Positions 45,666 through 50,000 of a stretch of 50,000 nt of DNA are shown one piece after another. Where the stretch lies: contig CAJNDS010002190.1 in assembly GCA_905221605.1 (NCBI GenBank), positions 1,177,288 through 1,227,287 on the forward strand, given 5' to 3'. Every line of letters begins with the position of its first letter. Position 1 is the stretch's first letter. The notes below the pieces were generated by a model, which ran no database searches, was not told the origin of the DNA, and worked only from the letters and a program-made list of their open reading frames with translations. A program made the translations under genes and the position numbers. The stretch is from Symbiodinium natans (lineage: Eukaryota; Sar; Dinophyceae; Suessiales; Symbiodiniaceae).

Positions 45666-48304
45666 CACCACACACACACACACAAAACCACACACACACA
45701 CACAACACACACACACACACACACATGCAAACCACAGCACACACACATGCCCACACATTGCCACACACTGCACACACACACATTGCACCCAACACACACA
45801 CATGACCACCACACATGCACACAACACATGACACAACACATGCACACACAAATGCACACACCACACACCACACACACACGACACACACACACACACACCA
45901 AGTCAAACCCACACGCACACGCACACACACACACGCACACAACACACGCACACACAAACACCACACGCCACACACGCCACACACACACACACACACACAC
46001 ACACCACACACACCCACACACGCACCACCAAGCACGAACGACGCAGCACGCACGAACACACACGCACGCACCCACCCGCCGCACCGCACGCACCCACCGC
46101 ACGCACACAACAGCACGGCACCAACCAGCCGCACCCACCCGCACGCACCCACCCGCACGCACCCACCCGCACGCACCCACCCGCACGCACGCACCCACCC
46201 GCACACACACACACACACTCTCTCTTACCAACGTTCAGCTTCACTTGCAGCCGTACTTGCAGAGCATTGACACGCCAAAACCCGATGTCTTTGCTCCAAG
46301 GCGTGGAGAAGAAACTCCAGGAGTTCCGCGACGAGGACACCCCCTCACAAATGCAAAGCAGCTGTGGAATCTTCAACCGATTAAGGGTTTACGGGTCAGA
46401 GTCGATATGCTAAGATGCGTACGGAGTACGTAGCCTCCCTTGAGTTTGACTAAACCCTCAACCCTAAACTCCCTGCCTATCAGCCCCCAACTGTGGGTTT
46501 AGGGTTTGGGGTTTAGGGTTGTTTAGGGTTGTTTAGGGTTTTTGGGTTTAGGGTTTAGGGTTTAGGGTTTAGGGCCCGATAACTACAAGGCCCACGGGGT
46601 TCTGGCCCAAGGGGCTCAGGGGACTGTTGGGATTTTTAGGGGTATTTACACGGCAAACCCTAAACCCTGAACAGTTCATGGGTTGTGGTGAGGTGGGGGG
46701 GTTGCCAACCCCTAAACCCCCCAAACCCCCCCCTAACACCCCTAAACCCCTAAAGCCCGAAACCCCTCAACCCCTAAACCCCTACACCCCTAAACCCCTA
46801 ACCACCCTTCCCTCAAAGAGGAACTCGAAGCTGAAGCTGAGACGCGGAGGCTCGAAGCGCTGAAGCGCGAGAAGGCGAGGTGGGGTTTGGGGTTTGGGGT
46901 TTGGGGTTTAGGGTTTAGGGTTCAGGGTTTAGGGTTTAGGCTTTCGGGTTCAGGGCTTAGGGCTTAGGGCTTAGGAGGGCTCCTATAGGGTTGAGGGGAT
47001 GCAAAGTTTAGGGCTTGAGGGTTTTAGTCTTTTTGGGGTGGGGTTAGGGCTTCAGGGTTGTGGGTTTTAGGGCTTGAGGGTTTTAGTCTTTTTTGGGGTG
47101 GGGGTTAGGGCTTCAGGGTTGTGGGTTTTAGGGCTTTATGGTGGCCGTAGGGTTTCAAGGCTTTGGGTTTGGGGTTCTAGGGGTTTTCGGGGGCTTTTCG
47201 GGGGCTTTCGGGGGCTTTCGGGGGGGTTAGCTGGTCAAGTGTGCCTGGACTGCGGGTATATTTGGGGTTAAGGTTTGCACTCGCGTTTCGCAACGATTTT
47301 GAAGGACCATTGGGGTAATGACATGGTCCTGAGTATGGTCCCTTAGCTTCTGTCACGGGTTCTGAAGTATGGGCCGTTGGGTGTTATAGGGCATAAATGG
47401 GTTAAGGGTTTAGGGTTTAGGGTTTAGGGTTTAGGGTTTAGGGTTTAGGGTTTAGGGTCCCCTTTTTGAGGGTCCATACTGAGGGCGTTGTCGGTTTTTG
47501 GGCTTTCAGGGTTTGTAGGGTTTAATGGGGCTTTATAGGGCTTTTGCAGGGCTTTTTATAGTGTTCTTCTAGGGTTTCTGGGGTGTTTATAGGACTTTTT
47601 GCAGGGCTCTTTGGGGGTTTGGAGGGTTTTTTATAGGGTTTAGAGTTCAGAGGGTCTTTTTGGGGTTTTCATGGAGTTTAGAGAGTTTTGGTAGGGTTTT
47701 TGTAGGGTTTGTGAGGTTTACAGGGTTTACAGGGTTTATCGCACTTTGGGATGCTGTGGCCAATGTCAAGCGCACGAAGCACGCAGGTGTGCTGGGTGCT
47801 TGAACCGCAGCAACCATTTAGGGTTTAGGGTTTAGGGTTTAGGGTTTAGGGTTTAGGGTTTAGGGTTTAGGGTTTAGGCAGGCTCGGCTTCGTCAGGGGC
47901 AAGATCGTATCGACCCTGTGCGCCAGGAACATCACAGGTTGTTTGTCCGAACCCTAAACCCTAAACCCTAAACCCTAAACCCTAAACCCTAAACCCTAAA
48001 CCCTAAACCCTAAACCTCTCAACTCCGCGCCCAAGCTGCATGGGGAATCCGCGCTCCAACGCAAGACCCTGACCGCGCAGCGATCTGCCATTTTCTTCCT
48101 TCCTCCAGCCGCTGGGGTTAGGATTTAGGATTTAGGGTTTAGGGTTTAGGGTTTAGGGTTTAGGGTTTAGGGTTTAGGGTTTAGAAGTATTGGTTGTTGT
48201 TTTGGGTTTAGGGCGACAGGAGCAGGAGGAGCGCGAGAAGGAAGAGTTCTTGGCGAGCCTACCGGAGCGCAACGAGGAGAGGGAGGAACAAAACTCGGCG
48301 GGGG
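30061..48304 (+). CDS. EF-hand/coiled-coil protein gene with a plastid-type leader (locus span)
   Basis: About 14 small exons join in phase over 18 kb. The predicted product has, in order: a hydrophobic signal-like segment ([10 protein letters not shown]) followed by [11 protein letters not shown]; an Ala/Ser/Arg-rich stretch; a second hydrophobic stretch ([13 protein letters not shown]) followed by basic residues; helical segments; two EF-hands ([12 protein letters not shown] and [12 protein letters not shown]); then a long charged coiled coil. A signal peptide, an F-containing transit peptide and a second hydrophobic segment are the known three-part layout of dinoflagellate plastid proteins imported across three membranes. 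Plastid location and Ca2+ binding are inferences. I do not recognise the family. It probably continues past 48,304. Confidence 0.72.
30805..31212. repeat. (CAC/ACC)n microsatellite with ACAAGAACA interruptions
   Basis: Two pure trinucleotide blocks (about 30,820-30,890 and 31,005-31,075), separated and followed by longer units such as CACCACAAGAACAACAC. Produces long spurious Thr-, His- and Trp-rich ORFs. Sits in the first intron of the EF-hand gene. Confidence 0.95.
31225..31320 (+). CDS. Exon-like island after a (CAC)n tract
   Basis: After aaccgccgcag the frame reads [17 protein letters not shown] then [14 protein letters not shown], stop TAA. The frame also continues back into the Pro/Thr-coding (CCA)n tract. 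It lies inside an intron of the EF-hand gene, so it may be a false exon. Confidence 0.3.
   Translation, partial: VSGPTAKQPQESIEVYDCMPKPTQTHQRLAV
31677..31744 (+). CDS. EF-hand gene exon: signal-peptide-like segment and FVTP
   Basis: After ccgttcag the frame reads [10 protein letters not shown] then [12 protein letters not shown]. Hydrophobic residues followed by a small-residue cleavage region and then FVTP match dinoflagellate plastid leaders, where Phe sits near the start of the transit peptide. GC donor CAG|GCACGAG, phase 0. Confidence 0.6.
32467..32535 (+). CDS. EF-hand gene exon: transit-peptide-like
   Basis: After gtagag the 23 codons read [18 protein letters not shown] and SLRGQ. Donor CAG|GTGGGG. 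Rich in Ala, Ser, Pro and Arg with no acidic residue, as expected for a transit peptide. Phase 0 at both ends. Confidence 0.65.
33752..33862 (+). CDS. EF-hand gene exon: second hydrophobic leader segment
   Basis: A 37-codon exon with acceptor caccttcgcag and donor AAG|GTGGGG. It reads [16 protein letters not shown], then [10 protein letters not shown], then [11 protein letters not shown]. The hydrophobic stretch followed by Arg residues fits the stop-transfer segment of class I dinoflagellate plastid leaders. GC content and GC3 are very high. A CCCTAAA tract precedes it and a TTTAGGG tract follows. Confidence 0.7.
34749..34775 (+). CDS. EF-hand gene exon (tentative)
   Basis: After ttgccccag it reads IFRRQQAVK. 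Two donors are possible: AAG|GCAGAG (GC, phase 0, preferred) or GTGAGG at 34,787. Assigned because it continues the phase from the previous exon. Confidence 0.5.
35869..35910 (+). CDS. EF-hand gene exon (tentative, end unclear)
   Basis: After gtcagcag (or gtcag, three bases earlier) the frame reads [16 protein letters not shown] donor (GAG|GAGATC) keeps phase 0 to the next exon. The same frame stays open to about 35,985, so the true end may lie further on. It is followed by TTTAGGG tracts. Confidence 0.4.
36551..36592 (+). CDS. EF-hand gene exon: coiled coil
   Basis: After ggcttcag it reads [14 protein letters not shown], with heptad-like Leu spacing. GC donor GAG|GCAAGA, phase 0. Confidence 0.62.
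36785..37430. repeat. Duplicated segment (two copies about 480 bp apart)
   Basis: 36,790-36,890 and 37,276-37,366 share GAAGGCCATCTAACACTTTT and CCACGCCGTCCGAGG; 36,965-37,020 and 37,367-37,415 share GAGAGCCA and GGGAAGGCAGGTCTGAATT. The first copy has about 75 extra bases starting CACCCAAACC. Function unknown. Confidence 0.82.
37611..38245. repeat. (GTAT)n, (TA)n and (CATA)n microsatellite complex
   Basis: (GTAT)n with (GCAT)n at 37,620-37,760, (TA)n at 37,785-37,813, then degenerate ATTT/ATAT and ACATAT runs. No gene seen. Inside an EF-hand gene intron. Confidence 0.93.
38487..38518 (+). CDS. EF-hand gene exon: charged helix before EF-hand 1
   Basis: After the pyrimidine-rich acceptor ccacttctcgag it reads [10 protein letters not shown] plus GA. 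Donor GTGTTTGG. The two leftover bases join the G that starts exon 39,286 to give Glu, continuing [10 protein letters not shown]. Confidence 0.68.
39286..39349 (+). CDS. EF-hand gene exon: EF-hand 1 loop, positions 1-11
   Basis: After catgttgcag it reads [10 protein letters not shown] then [11 protein letters not shown]. Loop positions 1, 3, 5, 6, 8 and 9 are D, D, S, G, L and D as in canonical EF-hands. The position-12 Glu is supplied by the next exon. GC donor CAG|GCGTGG. Confidence 0.85.
39977..40006 (+). CDS. EF-hand gene exon: Glu-12 and exiting helix of EF-hand 1
   Basis: After ccccggcag the ten codons read [10 protein letters not shown], starting with the Glu needed at loop position 12. 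Donor GTTTGG, directly followed by a long poly-G run and TTTAGGG-like sequence. Confidence 0.8.
40900..41215. repeat. 14-bp minisatellite AGAGTGAAGTGCAT
   Basis: About 20 tandem units of AGAGTGAAGTGCAT, decaying to AGAGTGAATTGCAT and AGAATTTAGTA at the right edge. No coding potential. Confidence 0.93.
41322..41690. repeat. Five-copy tandem repeat of about 72-78 bp
   Basis: Each copy holds CCCTCTGCGGGTTTTCG then GGTGCCAAAACCGTCG and a T-rich spacer with TTTCTTGACATACAA. All minus-strand frames stay open, giving Arg/Thr-rich repeats (TRRFWH, NPQRG), probably without function. Confidence 0.9.
41943..42690. repeat. Tandem repeat of about 160 bp, four to five copies
   Basis: The unit includes CTCCCGTGCATTTTCCAGG, CAAAACGCACAGAGCC and TCCTCATGAGGTTC. 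Copies start near 41,943, 42,070, 42,248 and 42,413, with a shorter one near 42,570. No gene recognised. Confidence 0.88.
42930..42977 (+). CDS. EF-hand gene exon: linker helix between EF-hands
   Basis: After cccccaacag it reads [18 protein letters not shown] donor AAG|GCCGGAAACCC, where the intron runs straight into a CCCTAAA tract. Phase 0 at both ends. The join to the next exon gives [12 protein letters not shown], the expected entering helix. Confidence 0.8.
43290..43328 (+). CDS. EF-hand gene exon: EF-hand 2 loop, positions 1-11
   Basis: After ttgccatttgcag the 13 codons read [13 protein letters not shown]. The donor appears to be GA (GAG|GATGGG), a donor type reported in dinoflagellates. 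A Glu-Phe start in the next exon completes the loop and the hydrophobic residue that follows it. Confidence 0.8.
45192..46222. repeat. (CA)n-type tract about 1 kb long with CACACG, CACGCC and CACGCG phases
   Basis: Ordered blocks: (CACACG)n at 45,200-45,287, (CCCACG)n to about 45,317, (CGCACG)n to about 45,357, (CACACG)n again, then (CA)n with interruptions and finally CACCCGCACG units at 46,130-46,200. Inside an EF-hand gene intron. All minus-strand Cys/Val-rich ORFs here are artefacts. Confidence 0.95.
46321..46357 (+). CDS. EF-hand gene exon: Glu-12/Phe-13 of EF-hand 2
   Basis: After gaaactccag it reads [12 protein letters not shown] plus A. EF after the LQNE of the previous exon gives a standard EF-hand end. 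The proposed donor is A|GCAGCTG (GC); the frame is open to GTTTACGG at about 46,388, so the 3' end is less certain. The acceptor lies just after the (CA)n tract that ends near 46,220. Confidence 0.65.
46819..46874 (+). CDS. EF-hand gene exon: coiled coil
   Basis: After ccctcaaag, with one carried base, it reads [21 protein letters not shown] donor AAG|GCGAGG keeps phase 0 (an alternative GTGGGG lies five bases on). Followed by TTTAGGG-type tracts. Confidence 0.7.
48220..48304 (+). CDS. EF-hand gene exon: coiled coil (3' end unclear)
   Basis: After gggcgacag it reads [17 protein letters not shown] and [10 protein letters not shown]. It is in phase with the previous exon. A GC donor at 48,305 is proposed; the frame remains open for about 60 more bases. 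Later exons, if any, were not found before the RCC1-like gene. Confidence 0.68.
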
Positions 48305-48607
48305 GCCATAGCAGCCTGCCCCAAAGAGGGCTTAGGATCCAGAGGATTTTTGTTTAGGGTTTAGGGTTTAGGGTTTAGGGTTTAGGGCTAGGGTTTAGGG
48401 CTTCGGGCTTCAGGTCTATAGATTCTAGGGTGTAGGGTTTCAGGTTTCGGGCTTAGGGTTTGGGAAGTACTCTAGTGTCATGGCTGTAGCCCCAAAAACA
48501 CGGGCCGTGGTGGAGGGCTCCAGGGCTGTGATGTGGGATTTGGGCATTTTTGGGCATGTTAGGGTTTAGGGTTTAGGGTTTAGGGTTTAGGGTTTAGGGT
48601 TTAGGGT

Positions 48608-48735
48608 TTAGGGTTTTAAGGTTTTAAGGTTTTAAGGTTTTAAGGTTTTATGGTTTTAAGGTTTTAAGGTTTTAAGGTTTTAAGGTTTTAAGGTTTTAAG
48701 GTTTTAAGGTTTTAAGGTTTTAAGGTTTTAAGGTT
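48608..48735. repeat. GGTTTTAA octamer array grown from a TTTAGGG tract
   Basis: A perfect TTTAGGG tract (48,560-48,614) passes without a break into about 15 units of GGTTTTAA, then ends in GGTTTAGCC. Confidence 0.9.
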
Positions 48736-48784
48736 TAGCCGGCAAGGTTTTCAGAAGATCGCGAGTTTTCTAAGCTGTGGCGTA

Positions 48785-49022
48785 CAAGTAAGGGGCCCCC
48801 TAACTATGCTAATTAACTTGAGTGAATGGATTCTTAACCTGACATGGAAGGGCCCTGTAACCCTATTGATATCTAGGGACACTAGGGGGCCCCTACATGT
48901 AGGGGCCCCCCTTACTATACTAACTTCAGTTAAGGGAGTTACAATCAACCCAAATAATGTGACTTATAATTCAACTTAGGGGCCCTTGGAAACCCCATCT
49001 AGAACTTGGGGGCCCCTTTAAG
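48785..49022. mobile_element. Two adjacent, diverged family-C MITEs
   Basis: Two copies of GGGGCCCCC-ended hairpins meet at TACATGTAGGGGCCCCC near 48,890-48,910. Other diverged copies lie at about 18,316-18,420, 21,606-21,690, 27,047-27,228 (split by CCCTAAA-type repeats) and 33,025-33,150. Confidence 0.65.
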
Positions 49023-49343
49023 TAGCCCTAAACCCTGAACCCTGAACCCTAAACCCTAAACCCTAAACCCTAAACCCTAAACCCTGAACCCTAAACCCTA
49101 AACCCTAAACCCAAAACCCTAACCCTAGGGACACCAGGGGTCCCCCTAAATGGAGCCAGATGGAGTCTTAGCTTCCGCGCCGTGGCTTGCGGGGTGGGGT
49201 GCTGCATTCGACGCTGCGGCTACGGGGCTTCTTCGGTTCGATCCGGATGAGAGAGCCCAAGGCTTTTCGGCTTTCCCGCAGCTGGTAGCTGAACGTTGCC
49301 CTAAACCCTAAACCCTAGACCCTAAACCCTAAACCCTAAACCC

Positions 49344-50000
49344 ATGGCGATGACAATCGCAGTGGGGGTCATGAGCGGCCGGACAGTTCTCTTAGAGGCT
49401 GGGCCAGAAACCTCTGTGGACGCGTTGAGGCAAGAGGCCCAGAAAGCTCTGGGGGTGGGAAGAGGGCGGCTCTTCAACTCCCAGGCGCTTCTTTTGGATG
49501 GAACTTCACTTGTCTCAAAATGTTGTCAGAGCGGCGAGACTCTAACGCTGCACGTGGGACAAGTTCAAGTCTTGTTTGGCCGAGACCGGTTCGACACTTC
49601 AGGCGCTGGCGCGGCTGTGTTGGGCGATGGCTCCTTCATCGCCTGGGGCAGGCATTCTCCTCGTGTTCAGGTCAAGGATGTCGTACGGATTCAGGTGAAT
49701 CGAGGTGCATGGGCTGCGCTGCGGAAGGATGGATCTGTGGCGCCCTGGGTCAGTTTTGAACCTGGTGGTTTCGGTGCCTTCGACTCCATGCAAGGTGAGT
49801 TGCAAAACGTGGAGCACATCCAAGCCATCCACTTAGCCTTTGCTGCCGTTCGAGGTGACGGATCTGTTGTTACCTGGGGCCATGCCGGGTATGGGGGCAA
49901 CAGCAGCTCGGTGCAGACGGCATTAAAGGATGTGCAGCAGATCAATGCCTCTGACAGGGCTTTTGCGGCCATTTGCAAAAACGGGTCTGTCGTCACTTGG
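49344..50000 (+). CDS. RCC1-like repeat protein with ubiquitin-like N terminus, 5' part (runs off the window)
   Basis: The frame is open from ATG 49,344 to the last base (219 codons, no stop). Residues 3-73 look like a ubiquitin-like domain: a TIAVGVMSGRTVLLEAG strand pair, a TSVDALRQEAQKALGV helix and a GETLTLHVG end. From residue 76 there are about 50-residue RCC1/HERC-like repeats with cores GAAVLGDGSFIAWG, AWAALRKDGSVAPW, AFAAVRGDGSVVTWG and AFAAICKNGSVVTW. This combination is common in dinoflagellate proteins annotated as HERC-like, but no HECT domain is visible here, so ligase activity cannot be claimed. A CCCTAAA tract ends immediately before the ATG. The start is the first ATG after an in-frame stop in that tract; an upstream exon is possible. 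Confidence 0.88.
   Translation, partial: MAMTIAVGVMSGRTVLLEAGPETSVDALRQEAQKALGVGRGRLFNSQALLLDGTSLVSKCCQSGETLTLHVGQVQVLFGRDRFDTSGAGAAVLGDGSFIAWGRHSPRVQVKDVVRIQVNRGAWAALRKDGSVAPWVSFEPGGFGAFDSMQGELQNVEHIQAIHLAFAAVRGDGSVVTWGHAGYGGNSSSVQTALKDVQQINASDRAFAAICKNGSVVTW

Larger units (their letters stand above)
365..49110. repeat. Interstitial telomeric repeats (TTTAGGG/CCCTAAA), dispersed in both orientations
   Basis: More than 100 tracts. Main CCCTAAA tracts: 2,155-2,238; 2,735-2,818; 3,674-3,788; 7,196-7,247; 7,676-7,736; 21,443-21,495; 23,320-23,378; 24,185-24,285; 25,896-25,942; 29,262-29,362; 43,715-43,782; 44,843-44,891; 47,949-48,015. Main TTTAGGG tracts: 1,827-1,888; 8,663-8,730; 19,050-19,096; 20,381-20,476; 25,731-25,802; 38,376-38,454; 40,655-40,730; 44,200-44,278; 44,596-44,720; 47,405-47,458; 47,815-47,877; 48,135-48,184. 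Some are perfect and others degenerate (CCCTGAA, CCCCTAAA, TTCAGGG). This heptamer is the telomere repeat of plants and dinoflagellates. Confidence 0.97.

Noticed and set aside
45005-46433. 408-aa and shorter Cys/Val-rich minus-strand ORFs and Thr/His-rich plus-strand ORFs
   Set aside because: They follow the (CA)n tract; the sequence outside the tract is the EF-hand gene on the other strand.
1-50000. True chromosome end in the window
   Set aside because: Telomeric tracts are interstitial, short and in both orientations, and the window ends inside a gene.
1-50000. Bacterial or plasmid origin, CRISPR array, tRNA or rRNA
   Set aside because: No direct-repeat/spacer array, cloverleaf or rRNA sequence seen; the repeats and introns are eukaryotic.

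Overview
This window looks like nuclear DNA of a dinoflagellate, most likely of the Symbiodiniaceae type. The evidence is: very many interstitial tracts of the seven-base telomere motif TTTAGGG/CCCTAAA in both orientations; tiny GC-rich exons all on the + strand; mostly GC-AG introns with some GT-AG and at least one GA-AG; a degenerate non-LTR retrotransposon; an RCC1-like protein with a ubiquitin-like N terminus; and a plastid leader with an FVTP motif. No rRNA, tRNA, CRISPR or bacterial-style operon was seen. Nearly all long ORFs are low-complexity translations of microsatellites or shadows; the real coding sequence sits in exons of about 20-110 nt.

Layout. 1-16,200: telomeric tracts, short inverted-repeat (MITE-like) elements, isolated exon-like islands (best at 4,001, 9,851, 10,121, 11,990 and 13,482), a probable DDE-transposase fragment (about 10,290-10,570), a broken LINE (about 13,790-14,940) and a Ser/Arg-rich ORF (15,482-16,048). 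16,200-22,100: a denser series of exon-like islands that I cannot assign to a known protein. 22,100-29,430: the 5' part of a glutamyl-tRNA reductase gene (hemA), whose exons join in phase to give the family signature across introns full of telomeric repeats; I cannot find the C-terminal two thirds. 30,061-about 48,300: a second split gene. Its exons join in phase into a plastid-type leader, coiled-coil segments and two canonical EF-hands. 49,344-end: the open 5' end of an RCC1-like/ubiquitin-like gene.

The main observation is architectural. The introns of both reconstructed genes are built from telomeric repeats, MITE-like hairpins and microsatellites. Telomeric tracts upstream of exons are mostly in the CCCTAAA orientation and those downstream mostly TTTAGGG, so many introns begin with the G strand and end with the C strand and could fold into hairpins that bring the splice sites together. 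Several telomeric tracts interrupt otherwise recognisable repeat elements, some with short direct repeats at the edges, which suggests that telomeric DNA was inserted or added at breaks. One MITE family has perfect TA target duplications, and two of its copies appear identical. At least one MITE can be removed as a GT-AG intron to join two ORF pieces in frame, as an introner would be.

Limits: exons were found by eye. Islands in introns of the hemA gene show that an open, protein-like short ORF flanked by AG and GT is not proof of an exon. Only joins supported by protein-family signatures or consistent phase are given high confidence.
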